A DNA stretch of 34,542 nt, taken from NCBI GenBank assembly GCA_029225085.1, contig JAQXVU010000025.1:1-34542 (forward strand), given 5' to 3'. This DNA is from Eggerthellales bacterium. GTDB taxonomy: Bacteria > Actinomycetota > Coriobacteriia > Coriobacteriales > Eggerthellaceae. The notes under the pieces were generated by a model. It was not told the origin of the DNA. It saw nothing but the letters and a program-made list of their open reading frames with translations, and made no database searches. The translations under genes were made by a program, and so were the position numbers. Numbering within the stretch: the stretch's first letter is position 1; each line of letters starts with the position of its first letter. Below are positions 1 through 7,171 of the stretch, piece by piece.

Positions 1-45
1 CTGGGGGTCAAGGGGTCGCAGGTTCAAATCCTGTTCACCCGACCA
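1..45 (+). tRNA. tRNA-Pro (GGG), 3' part only
   Basis: The window opens inside the anticodon loop. Bases 1-7 read as the loop with T33 and anticodon GGG (3-5). They are followed by the 3' anticodon stem (8-12), a 5-nt variable loop (13-17), the T stem-loop GCAGG-TTCAAAT-CCTGT (18-34, one G-U pair), the 3' acceptor strand (35-41), A73 and an encoded CCA (43-45). Position 72 is G, as expected for the C1-G72 pair typical of bacterial tRNA-Pro. The 5' half lies outside the window. Confidence 0.85.
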
Positions 46-54
46 GCTTGTACA

Positions 55-82
55 GCGGCTTGCATACGCAAGCCGCTTTTTT
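55..82 (+). terminator. Rho-independent terminator after tRNA-Pro
   Basis: A perfect 9-bp stem GCGGCTTGC/GCAAGCCGC (55-63 and 68-76) with a 4-nt loop is followed by six T residues. It lies 10 nt after the tRNA CCA end. Confidence 0.9.
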
Positions 83-121
83 GTTGCACAATAGTTGCAG
101 TCGCTGTTTCAGTTGCATAAG
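83..121 (+). promoter_or_regulatory. Possible nnrD promoter with GTTGCA repeats
   Basis: GTTGCA occurs three times (83-88, 94-99, 112-117); the first two are exactly 11 bp apart. TTGCAG at 95-100 and CATAAG at 116-121 could form a weak -35/-10 pair with a 15-nt spacer. The arrangement is suggestive only. Confidence 0.25.
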
Positions 122-204
122 ACGGGCCTGATGCTTTCGCGCGTCTTGAGACATGCCCGATCAGCGACCATTTGCGTAATCGCGGTCCGGTAAGGAGACC
201 TTCT

Positions 205-1074
205 ATGTTGCAGCGCGTCTGTTGTTCGGTGCAGGACTTCGCCGCTCTTCTTCCACACCCTAAGGCGGGGAGCCATAAGTACTCTCGAGGCATTTTGCAT
301 GTGATCGGCGGCAGTGCCGAATATCCTGGTGCGGCGGCTATGGCGGCATCGTCGGCTCAGCGCATGGGTGCCGGCTATACTCAGGTCTGGTGCGCGCCCG
401 AGTCCGTGCATGATGTGCGGTGCGGTCGACCTTCTCTGGTTGTGAGGGCTTGGGATGAGGCTGCGGTGACAAAGGCGCTAGAAACCGATTCCCAACGTCA
501 GGCTGCCGTCCTGTTTGGTCCCGGCATTGGCGTTGCGGGCAGCAGGGAAGCCTCACTTCTGCGTGCTGTTCTTAGGTTTGACATTCCCCTCGTGGTAGAT
601 GGGGGAGGACTGAAGCTCCTCGCCGATTATGCTGAAGAATGCGGCGTCTCATCTCGCTTGTCATGCTCGAGCCCAATGGTTCTAACACCTCATGCAGGTG
701 AGGCCGCCACGCTGTGCAAAGCGGTGGGTATCGCAGAGCGCGACCCCAAGTCGCAGGCATCTCTGCTAGCTGACGCCTATGGCGCTACGGTGGTTTTGAA
801 GGGTCCTGACACCTATGTGTCTGATGGCAGCGGCGTTTACGAAATGACGGCGGGCTCAGCTGCTCTTGCCAAGGCGGGAACCGGCGATGTGCTTGCTGGC
901 ATCATCGGGGCGCTTCTTGCTCAGGGTCTTGGCGGGTTCGACGCGGGTTGCATCGGATCCTATCTGCATGCAGAAGCCGGAAATTGCGCGGCTCACGAGC
1001 TGACGGATATCTGCGTCATCCCCGAGGATGTCATAGCCCATATCCCCTCCGCTATTCGCAAGATGGAAGGTTAG
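205..1074 (+). CDS. nnrD: ADP-dependent NAD(P)H-hydrate dehydratase
   Basis: This enzyme of the ribokinase-like CARKD family dehydrates the damaged cofactor NAD(P)HX back to NAD(P)H in the cytosol, using ADP. The 289-residue protein shows the family signatures in order: a glycine-rich GAGYTQV segment, LTPHAGE, VLKGPDT, and the AGTGDVLAGII stretch carrying the catalytic Asp of the GTGD motif. Only the dehydratase domain is present; the N-terminal epimerase domain (NnrE) found in many fused bacterial proteins is absent. An upstream in-frame TTG at 172 exists, but ATG 205 is chosen because AAGGAG (192-197) sits 7 nt before it. The gene stands alone between a tRNA terminator and a convergent terminator. 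Confidence 0.9.
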   Translation: MLQRVCCSVQDFAALLPHPKAGSHKYSRGILHVIGGSAEYPGAAAMAASSAQRMGAGYTQVWCAPESVHDVRCGRPSLVVRAWDEAAVTKALETDSQRQAAVLFGPGIGVAGSREASLLRAVLRFDIPLVVDGGGLKLLADYAEECGVSSRLSCSSPMVLTPHAGEAATLCKAVGIAERDPKSQASLLADAYGATVVLKGPDTYVSDGSGVYEMTAGSAALAKAGTGDVLAGIIGALLAQGLGGFDAGCIGSYLHAEAGNCAAHELTDICVIPEDVIAHIPSAIRKMEG

Positions 1075-1085
1075 TACCCATAAAG

Positions 1086-1109
1086 AGAAGCTCCCCGAGG
1101 GGAGCTTCT
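1086..1109. terminator. Bidirectional terminator between nnrD and degV
   Basis: An almost loop-free inverted repeat AGAAGCTCCC/GGGAGCTTCT lies between the convergent ends of nnrD and the DegV gene. The T-tracts are short and interrupted on both sides, so efficiency is uncertain. Confidence 0.7.
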
Positions 1110-1147
1110 TTGCGTTGCTGCTTAATCTGTGGCGGCGTCTTTGGCTA

Positions 1148-1999
1148 CTAGGCGCGGAAGGCGGAGATGCCGAAGGAGCCGGGGCCGCAATGGGAGGAGA
1201 TGACGCATCCCGTATCGATCCAGGTGATCTCCTTGAATCCCTCTTCTTCAAGGCGCTGCTGCACCATATCCTGAATCTCCTGGCTTAGACCCTCGGAGCG
1301 AATCATCGCAACGCGGCTGCGATCCCAGTTTTCGCTGGCCAGGAAGTCGGTCAGCAGGGAATTGACGCATTTTTCCATGGTGCCGCGACGCTTCTTGGTG
1401 GCCACCAGCTTGCCATCGATGATTTCGATGGTGGGCTTAATCTTCAGCAGGGAAGCTCCTAGGAAAGCTGCGTTGCTCAGACGGCCACCAGCGTGAAGGA
1501 ACTCGAGTTCGCCGGGGATGAAGGCCATGTGGGTGCGGTCGATGCAGTTCTGGGCAAACGCGCGAACCTCATTTTCAGTGCAGTCGGGGTTGTTCTTGAT
1601 GTAGCGAGCAACCTCAGTGACCACCAGGAACTGGCCTGCGGTGACCTGCTTGGTGTCGAGGCTGATCATGGGAGGGTACGCAGCGGAAACGGAGCGTGCC
1701 GACTGATAGGAGCAGGTGGTTACGGAAGAATAGGCAAGGTACACGACCTTGGCATCAGGATCTTCCTTGTAGATCTTAGAGAAAGCGGTATCGAAGTCTG
1801 CAGGGGTGCAGCCGCTGGTCTTGGGCAGCTCACCGGTCTTCTTATAGTGGTCGAAGACGACTGAAGCAGGGAACTGGCCGTCGTCGTGGCTCTCGCCACC
1901 GAATTGCACGTGCATGGGCACGATGCGGAGATCAAGCTCGTCGACGAATCGCTGGGGGATATCGGCACCCGTCTCAGCGACTACAACATAATGGTTCAT
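1148..1999 (-). CDS. DegV family fatty acid-binding protein
   Basis: DegV/FakB-type proteins hold a long-chain fatty acid, and some present it to the FakA kinase for phospholipid synthesis. The 283-residue protein has the family layout: an N-terminal strand with a DIPQ-like segment after VVVAETGA, the TSGCTP element in the position of the usual TS-x-PS lipid-head-group motif, and the C-terminal HAGGRLSNAAFLG...KIKPTIEI signature around residues 165-195. ATG at 1999 has a strong AAGGAGGG ribosome-binding site. It is a single gene with its own promoter region and no fakA next to it. The fold assignment is firm; the ligand is inferred from the family. Confidence 0.9.
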   Translation of the reverse strand: MNHYVVVAETGADIPQRFVDELDLRIVPMHVQFGGESHDDGQFPASVVFDHYKKTGELPKTSGCTPADFDTAFSKIYKEDPDAKVVYLAYSSVTTCSYQSARSVSAAYPPMISLDTKQVTAGQFLVVTEVARYIKNNPDCTENEVRAFAQNCIDRTHMAFIPGELEFLHAGGRLSNAAFLGASLLKIKPTIEIIDGKLVATKKRRGTMEKCVNSLLTDFLASENWDRSRVAMIRSEGLSQEIQDMVQQRLEEEGFKEITWIDTGCVISSHCGPGSFGISAFRA

Positions 2000-2029
2000 G
2001 GGACCCTCCTTGTTTATTTGTCGAACAAG

Positions 2030-2056
2030 CTTATAGGAGTAGCCATACGTTTACAA
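2030..2056 (-). promoter_or_regulatory. Possible degV promoter
   Basis: On the minus strand TATAAG (2030-2035) resembles a -10 box and TTGTAA (2051-2056) a -35 box. The 15-nt spacer is short, so this is weak. I see nothing else in the rest of the 2000-2224 stretch. Confidence 0.25.
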
Positions 2057-2224
2057 TGTGAACTTTATGGAATCTGTTACAGTTTTCCGTGAAGTGCAAC
2101 TCCTAACGCCACATAAGCGTACCTGATGTGCGGTTGAATATGCGTCACAACATAAGCATTTGTTGGAATTTACAGGCTGCACGGTGAAGATGCGGATTCA
2201 ACGTAGGGGGAGGGCTCATTACGC

Positions 2225-2255
2225 AAAAGGTCCGCCAACGTATGCTGGCGGACCT
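2225..2255 (-). terminator. Rho-independent terminator of mscL
   Basis: A perfect 10-bp stem AGGTCCGCCA/TGGCGGACCT (2228-2237 and 2246-2255) with an 8-nt loop is followed on the minus strand by TTTT. It lies 28 nt after the mscL stop. Confidence 0.85.
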
Positions 2256-2282
2256 GCTTGGTGTACCTATTTTTTGTGCTGC

Positions 2283-2753
2283 TTACTTTTCTACGGGCGT
2301 AGGCTTAGCGGGTTCATCGAATGCGCCTGCGCAGTGGGGACAGCGGGTGGCGCCTTCCTTTACCTCCTCAAGGCAGAATGGGCACGTGGGAGGGTTGAAC
2401 TGAGGCTCTTCCGCCTTATCGGTCTTCTTCAGCTTGCTGCCAACGTTCTGCAGGGAGTTGATGCCCTTCACCAGCATGAAGACTACGAAGGCGATGATGA
2501 GGAAGTTGATGCAGGCGGAGATGAAGCTCGAGAAGTTGATGCCATCGGTGCCGGCTACGGGGATCACCAAAGCGGACAGAGCCTCTTCGCCGCCGCCCAT
2601 GGGGCTGGTGACAAGCTGAATGAAGGGGTTGATGAGATCGCTGGTCAGCGAGGTGACGATGGCGGTAAACGCACCGCCGATGATGACGCCAACGGCCATG
2701 TCCATGGCGTTGCCGCGGTTGATGAACTCTTTGAATTCGTCAAGGAGTTTCAT
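2283..2753 (-). CDS. mscL: Large-conductance mechanosensitive channel with zinc-ribbon tail
   Basis: MscL is the pentameric inner-membrane pore that opens under hypo-osmotic membrane tension. The 156-residue protein has the family N-terminal amphipathic helix (KLLDEFKEFINRG), pore helix TM1 (about 16-45, with AVGVIIGGAF), a periplasmic loop, and TM2 (about 75-98). E. coli MscL is about 136 residues and ends in a helical bundle; here residues 121-145 instead form a CPFC-x10-CPHC zinc-ribbon-like knuckle (C124, C127, C138, C141) on the cytoplasmic side. The start at 2753 follows GGAAGGAG on the minus strand. It appears to be transcribed alone, between its own TATAAT box and a terminator. Confidence 0.93.
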   Translation of the reverse strand: MKLLDEFKEFINRGNAMDMAVGVIIGGAFTAIVTSLTSDLINPFIQLVTSPMGGGEEALSALVIPVAGTDGINFSSFISACINFLIIAFVVFMLVKGINSLQNVGSKLKKTDKAEEPQFNPPTCPFCLEEVKEGATRCPHCAGAFDEPAKPTPVEK

Positions 2754-2788
2754 GGGGAGTCTCCTTCCGTTGGTTACATGTTGGTTAC

Positions 2789-2794
2789 ATTATA
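2789..2794 (-). promoter_or_regulatory. mscL -10 box
   Basis: A perfect TATAAT lies on the minus strand 35 nt before the mscL start. No convincing -35 hexamer is visible 16-18 nt further upstream. Confidence 0.5.
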
Positions 2795-2859
2795 GTTCGT
2801 GCCGGCGTCGTTGTTTCTACTATGAGATACATTCTGTGATTCATCGGTTAGCTCTAGGG

Positions 2860-3169
2860 CTTGCGGGTGTTGGCTGATGGGGGGCGATTTATACCGCCGA
2901 TTATTTGCGCGGATTTTACCTGAGAGCCATTTGTGAATCCGCAATTTTCTTCCTTTGTGGAAGAATGAAAATTCCACAAACCGTCCACCAGAAATAGTCG
3001 CCATTCGATTAGGGTAGCTTTCGGACTAATTCCCATTTACCGAATTAGCTGGGCAATTATTTCTGCTTGTGAATTTTCTATTTAGTTTGGTCATACATTC
3101 GGATAGCAGCCTTTGCTCCCCGAGGGGGTGAAGGTAGGAAGAGTCAGTCGAACGGAAAGAGGGTAGTCT
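2860..3169. other. Gene-free, inverted-repeat-rich leader upstream of the hydrogenase operon
   Basis: No credible gene is present between mscL and echA (2754-3169). The stretch is AT-richer than its surroundings and carries three spaced inverted repeats: GCGGATT/AATCCGC (2909-2915 and 2936-2942), TTTGTGGAA/TTCCACAAA (2954-2962 and 2972-2980, 9-nt gap), and CTAATTC/GAATTAG (3026-3032 and 3042-3048, 9-nt gap). A weak promoter could lie near TTGTGA and TCATAC around 3068-3098. The most likely role is transcriptional control of the ech operon, but the regulator is unknown. Confidence 0.5.
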
Positions 3170-5101
3170 GTGGAACTCATCGGTTTCCTCATCTGCTTCC
3201 CGTTGATCGTGGCTTTGCTCCTTTTCGTCATCAACAACAACGTGGCGAGAAAGATCATCACCATTGTCGGCGGAATCGTCATCGGCGTCGCATCCTGCGT
3301 TCTCTGCGTTACGTACCTGGGAACTAGCGGCGTCTACTTCAATATTTCCTCTGAGATTCTCGATGGCATTGCCATCACCATCGACTTGGCCATTACGGCC
3401 GTGGTGATTGGTTTCGGCCTGAAGTACAAGAACGTGCTTGCCCTGGTTCTCGCCGCCATTCAGCTGGTCCTGACCCTGGTCTTCGCTTTCGGTGGCGTCA
3501 CTGAGGGAGTGGAAGTTCAGCAGGGACTGTACGTAGATTCCCTCTCCGTGCTCATGACCTTCATCATCGGCGTCATCGGCTCCGGCATCTGCATCTATGC
3601 TCTTGGCTATATGGACGATCACCACGAGCATCACACCGACATCAAGGATCGCCGTTCCTTCTTCTTCGGCATCATGTTCCTGTTCCTGTCGGCTATGTTC
3701 CTCATCGTCTTCGCCAATAACATGGATTGGCTGTTCACTGCCTGGGAGGTCACGACCCTGTGCTCCTTCCTGCTCATCGGCTATGACCAGACTGAGATCG
3801 CCATTGCGAACTCCTTCCGTCAGATCATCATGAACATGGTTGGCGGCATCGCCTTTGCCGTTGCGCTCATCTACTGCGCCGCGTTCCTGGGCACGCTGAG
3901 CCTGAACCAGTTCATCGCAATCGGCCAGTTCTACAGCGGTTTGGTGCTGGTACCTCTGGTTTGCCTGTCTCTGGCCGGCATGACCAAGGCTGCTCAGATG
4001 CCTTTCCACAGCTGGCTGCTGGGCGCCATGGTTGCTCCTACGCCAACCTCCGCACTGCTTCACTCTTCTACCATGGTTAAGGCAGGTGTGTTCCTGCTGG
4101 TGAAGCTTGCTCCTCTGTATGCAGCGAGCTTCGTCGCTTCCACCATGGTTATCCTGGTGGGCGGCGTCACCTTCTGCCTCTGCTCCTTCCTGGCGATCTC
4201 CCAGACCAACGCCAAGCGCGTGCTGGCATACTCAACCATCGCCAACCTGGGCCTGATCGTTGCCTGTGCCGGCATCGGCACCGCTGAGGCTGTTTGGGCC
4301 GCATGCTTCCTGATCATGTTCCATGCAGCAGCTAAGTCCCTCCTGTTCCTCTGCGTTGGTACCGCCGAGCATCACATCGGCAGCCGCGACATCGAGGACA
4401 TGGACCTGCTCTTCGAGCGCATGCCCAAGCTGGCTCGCTTCATGATGCTGGGCATCATGGTCATGTTCATCGCGCCATTCGGTATGCTGATCGCAAAGTG
4501 GGGCGTGCTGGTATCCATCCTGTACGCAAGCCTGCCCAACATCATCTTCCTGGCGCTGCTGGCCTTCGGCTCTGCTGCCACCTTCATGTTCTGGGCAAAG
4601 TGGCTGGGCAAGCTCTCCGGCATCGCCGGCACCCAGAAGGACATCGAATGGGCTTGCCATCCCTCCGAGTGGTTCGCTCAGGGCATCATGGTTGTCCTCT
4701 GCGTCCTTGGCTGCGTGCTTATGCCGCTGGTCTCCGACGCGGTTGTCTGCCCCTACCTGTACAGCACCTTCGGTACCTACGGAGCGGCAATCTCCTCTGA
4801 CAACCTCTGGATTGCAGCCATCTGCTCTGTCTTCATCATCGTGGTTCTCTTCGGCGCTCTGAATAAGGGCACCAAGGCCAAGAAGGTCGATATCTACCTG
4901 TCCGGCGTATCCGTCGACAACGCCGAGCGCATGTTCCGCAACTCCCTCACCGGTTCTACCGAGGCAACCGCCCGCAACTGGTACATGGACAACTGGTTCG
5001 GCGAGTCCCGCCTGACCATGCCGGGCAATGTGGTATCTACCGCCATCATCGTGTTGGGCTTCGCCATGGCTATCCTTGGCATGTTCGGATTCGTTCTGTA
5101 G
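3170..5101 (+). CDS. echA: Ech hydrogenase subunit A, NuoL-like proton-translocating subunit
   Basis: This is the large antiporter-like membrane subunit of an energy-converting [NiFe] hydrogenase, expected to move protons or sodium ions as ferredoxin is oxidised. The 643-residue protein is almost entirely hydrophobic helices. It keeps the ion-channel residues of the NuoL/MrpA family: a Glu in the AWEVTTL helix (E193), K273 in GMTKAAQMPFHSWL, H280, H298 in ALLHSSTMVKAG, and K304. EchA proteins are of similar length. The start is GTG 3170, with AAAGAGGG 6 nt upstream. It is the first of six hydrogenase genes in exactly the echABCDEF order, with the next gene 16 nt away. Confidence 0.88.
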   Translation: MELIGFLICFPLIVALLLFVINNNVARKIITIVGGIVIGVASCVLCVTYLGTSGVYFNISSEILDGIAITIDLAITAVVIGFGLKYKNVLALVLAAIQLVLTLVFAFGGVTEGVEVQQGLYVDSLSVLMTFIIGVIGSGICIYALGYMDDHHEHHTDIKDRRSFFFGIMFLFLSAMFLIVFANNMDWLFTAWEVTTLCSFLLIGYDQTEIAIANSFRQIIMNMVGGIAFAVALIYCAAFLGTLSLNQFIAIGQFYSGLVLVPLVCLSLAGMTKAAQMPFHSWLLGAMVAPTPTSALLHSSTMVKAGVFLLVKLAPLYAASFVASTMVILVGGVTFCLCSFLAISQTNAKRVLAYSTIANLGLIVACAGIGTAEAVWAACFLIMFHAAAKSLLFLCVGTAEHHIGSRDIEDMDLLFERMPKLARFMMLGIMVMFIAPFGMLIAKWGVLVSILYASLPNIIFLALLAFGSAATFMFWAKWLGKLSGIAGTQKDIEWACHPSEWFAQGIMVVLCVLGCVLMPLVSDAVVCPYLYSTFGTYGAAISSDNLWIAAICSVFIIVVLFGALNKGTKAKKVDIYLSGVSVDNAERMFRNSLTGSTEATARNWYMDNWFGESRLTMPGNVVSTAIIVLGFAMAILGMFGFVL

Positions 5102-5117
5102 GAAGGGGAGTGGAATA

Positions 5118-5990
5118 ATGAGCACTGCATTGATCACCATCATTGGCATCATCGCCTTCGCCGTACTGGCTCCCGTCCTTGGCTGTCTGTTGGCGGGTCT
5201 CGACCGCATCATTACCGCAAAGATGCAGGGTCGTGTGGGACCCCCATTGCTGCAGCCCTACTACGATGTCCGTAAGCTCATCGAGAAGGACAACGTCAGC
5301 GTTAATTCCACCGAGGGCGTGTACATCACCTGCGCTCTGGTGTTCACCATCATCGCCGGCGGTATCTTCTTCAGCGGCGGCAACTTCCTTCTGTGCGTCT
5401 TTGTGATCACCCTGTCGGCCCTGTTCTTCATCATGGCCGCCTATTCCACCCGCTCTCCCTACGCCGAGCTGGGTGCTCACCGCGAGATCGTGCAGGTCAT
5501 GGCCTATGAGCCCATGGTGCTGTTCCTCTGCGTGGGCTTCTATCTGGCAACCGGTTCCTTCAACACGTCTTCCGTGTTCTATATGAACCAGCCCATTCTG
5601 TTTGCCACCTGGGGTTTCTTTATCGGCCTGGTGTTCGTGCTGACCATCAAGCTGCGCAAGTCCCCCTTTGATCTGAGCTACTCCCATCATGCTCACCAGG
5701 AGCTGGTAAAGGGCATCACCACGGAGATGTCCGGCAAGACCCTGGCCAAGGTCGAGGTTATGCATTGGTGCGAGAACGTGCTGTTCCTGGGTTGGTGCGG
5801 CATCTTCTTCGTCACCGGTAACTGGGTGTCTCTCATCGTGGCCGTTCTGGTCTGTGTGGTCCTGTACCTGTTCGAGATCTTCATCGACAACAACTTCGCT
5901 CGTGTGAAGTGGCAGGTCATGCTGAAGAGCGCCTGGGCTGTGGCTCTGGTGGCCGGCGTCATTAACACCCTCGTTCTCATCATGCTGTAA
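5118..5990 (+). CDS. echB: Ech hydrogenase subunit B, NuoH-like membrane anchor
   Basis: EchB is the NuoH-type integral membrane subunit that links the hydrogenase module to the ion-pumping module. The 290-residue protein has about eight hydrophobic helices. It carries the conserved first-loop segment GRVGPPLLQPYYDVRKL (residues 38-54) and the acidic/basic loop RSPYAELGAHREIVQVMAYEP (112-132) typical of NuoH homologues at the quinone-chamber/hydrogenase interface. ATG 5118 is chosen over upstream in-frame starts because GGAAGGGGAG lies 7 nt before it and extension would overlap echA. It sits 16 nt after echA and 11 nt before echC. Confidence 0.88.
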   Translation: MSTALITIIGIIAFAVLAPVLGCLLAGLDRIITAKMQGRVGPPLLQPYYDVRKLIEKDNVSVNSTEGVYITCALVFTIIAGGIFFSGGNFLLCVFVITLSALFFIMAAYSTRSPYAELGAHREIVQVMAYEPMVLFLCVGFYLATGSFNTSSVFYMNQPILFATWGFFIGLVFVLTIKLRKSPFDLSYSHHAHQELVKGITTEMSGKTLAKVEVMHWCENVLFLGWCGIFFVTGNWVSLIVAVLVCVVLYLFEIFIDNNFARVKWQVMLKSAWAVALVAGVINTLVLIML

Positions 5991-6001
5991 GGAGAGCGTC
6001 T

Positions 6002-6448
6002 ATGTCTTTTGCAACAAAATCCCCTTGGGTCATTCACTACGATGGAAGTAGCTGCAATGGCTGCGATATCGAAGTGCTGGCGGCCCTGACCCCCGCCTAT
6101 GACGTAGAGCGCTTCGGCATCATCAACACTGGTAACCCCAAGCATGCCGACATCTTCCTGGTTACGGGCAGCGTGAATGAGCGCAACATCGATGTCGTGA
6201 AGGAGATCTACGATCAGATGGTAGAGCCTAAGGTCGTGGTGGCCTGCGGTACCTGCGCTTGTTCCGGTGGCGTCTTCCACGATTGCTACAACGTCATCGG
6301 CGGCGTAGACAAGGCTATCCCCGTCGATGTCTACGTTCCTGGTTGCGCCGTGCGTCCTGAGGCCATCATCGACGCTGTTGTGCAGGGTTTGGCCGTTTTG
6401 GAAGAGAAGAGCAAGGTCCTTCAAGAGCGTAAGAAGGAGGGAAAGTAA
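6002..6448 (+). CDS. echC: Ech hydrogenase small subunit (NuoB-like)
   Basis: EchC carries the proximal [4Fe-4S] cluster that passes electrons to the [NiFe] site. The 148-residue protein is short like other group 4 small subunits and has no Tat signal. Probable cluster ligands are C18 and C21 (SSCNGCD), C85 in CGTCACSGG, and C115 in VPGCAVRPE; the last two match NuoB/hydrogenase small-subunit signatures. The C-terminal 20 residues are highly charged. Its stop codon overlaps the start of echD (TAATG), indicating translational coupling. Confidence 0.92.
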   Translation: MSFATKSPWVIHYDGSSCNGCDIEVLAALTPAYDVERFGIINTGNPKHADIFLVTGSVNERNIDVVKEIYDQMVEPKVVVACGTCACSGGVFHDCYNVIGGVDKAIPVDVYVPGCAVRPEAIIDAVVQGLAVLEEKSKVLQERKKEGK

Positions 6449-7170
6449 TGGCTCTCATCACCACCTTTGAAGACATCACCATCGCCGACCTGGATGCTCT
6501 GAAGCATCAGAAGCAGGCCGAAGGTTGGCGCTGCGTGCAGATTTTCACCACCCATAACGATGACGATGGTTCCAACGACCTGACCTACACCTTCCATAAG
6601 GATGATACGCAGGCCAACTATCGCATTAAGGGCATCACCGACAAGGACGTGATCCCCTCTATCACCGACGTTTACTTCTCTGCCTTTGTGTATGAGAACG
6701 AGGCCCACGACCTCTTCGGTGTGAACTTCGAGGGCATCGCCATCGACTTCAGCGGTCATTTCTACGACTTGGCCATGAACGAGCCCATGACCATCATGAG
6801 CCCTGAGAAAAAGGCTGCTCGCGAAAAGGCCGCTCGTGTTGCCGCGGCAAAGGCCGCTAAGGCAGCTAAGGAGAAGGCAGCTGCTGAGGCTGCCGCCGCT
6901 CCTGCAGCCCCTGCTATCGATGAGTCTAAGTTGGCCGGTCTCGACCCTGAGAAGGCCGCTAAGGTTCGTGCGGCTATGGAGGCAAAGGCTAAGCGCGAGG
7001 CTGCGAAAGCCGCCGAGGCCGCTGCTGCAGCTGCCCCAAAGCCTGCTCCCGTCATTGATGAGGCAAAGCTGGCTGGCATGGATCCCGAGAAGGCCGCTAA
7101 GGTCCGAGCTGCTATGGAGGCAAAGGCCAAGCGCGAGGCTGCGAAGGCAGCAGAGAGGAAGGGTGAGTAG
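6448..7170 (+). CDS. echD: Ech hydrogenase subunit D, NuoC-like, with Lys/Ala repeat extension
   Basis: Residues 1 to about 112 match the NuoC/EchD subunit, with the diagnostic segment FVYENEAHDLFGVNFEG (80-96). This would cover the whole of a standard EchD. The rest (about 113-240) is an unusual Ala/Lys/Glu-rich tail predicted to be helical. It contains two nearly identical 34-residue units (157-190 and 203-236) beginning ID-E-x-KLAG and continuing DPEKAAKVRAAMEAKAKREA. The tail roughly doubles the protein and is strongly basic. The start overlaps the echC stop, and the stop is 1 nt before echE. The core function is firm; the tail's role is unknown. Confidence 0.88.
   Translation: MALITTFEDITIADLDALKHQKQAEGWRCVQIFTTHNDDDGSNDLTYTFHKDDTQANYRIKGITDKDVIPSITDVYFSAFVYENEAHDLFGVNFEGIAIDFSGHFYDLAMNEPMTIMSPEKKAAREKAARVAAAKAAKAAKEKAAAEAAAAPAAPAIDESKLAGLDPEKAAKVRAAMEAKAKREAAKAAEAAAAAAPKPAPVIDEAKLAGMDPEKAAKVRAAMEAKAKREAAKAAERKGE
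6916..7155 (+). repeat. Coding tandem repeat in echD (46-codon period)
   Basis: Two copies of a 102-nt unit (6916-7017 and 7054-7155) repeat with a 138-nt period. They encode 34-residue segments differing at only two positions (S/A and L/M), and are separated by an Ala/Pro-rich linker. Synonymous differences are present, so the copies are not a very recent duplication. Confidence 0.85.
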
Positions 7171-7171
7171 C

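Noticed and set aside
2954-2980. Third operator of the TetR-type regulator, upstream of ech
   Set aside because: TGTGG and CCACA arms occur, but with a 13-nt centre instead of 6, so the spacing does not match the two tetR/radical SAM sites.
3026-4063. Long open frame antisense to echA
   Set aside because: It covers the opposite strand of a gene with clear NuoL motifs, reads as a polar Gln/Asp/Glu-rich sequence with no domain, and has no ribosome-binding site. Similar antisense frames over the ligase (12014-13003) and iorA (15507-16754) are codon-bias shadows.
6836-7171. Longer start for echE reaching back into echD
   Set aside because: The extra residues are an Arg/Pro/Leu-rich out-of-frame reading of the echD repeats. 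ATG 7172 has a proper ribosome-binding site and yields a normal EchE length.
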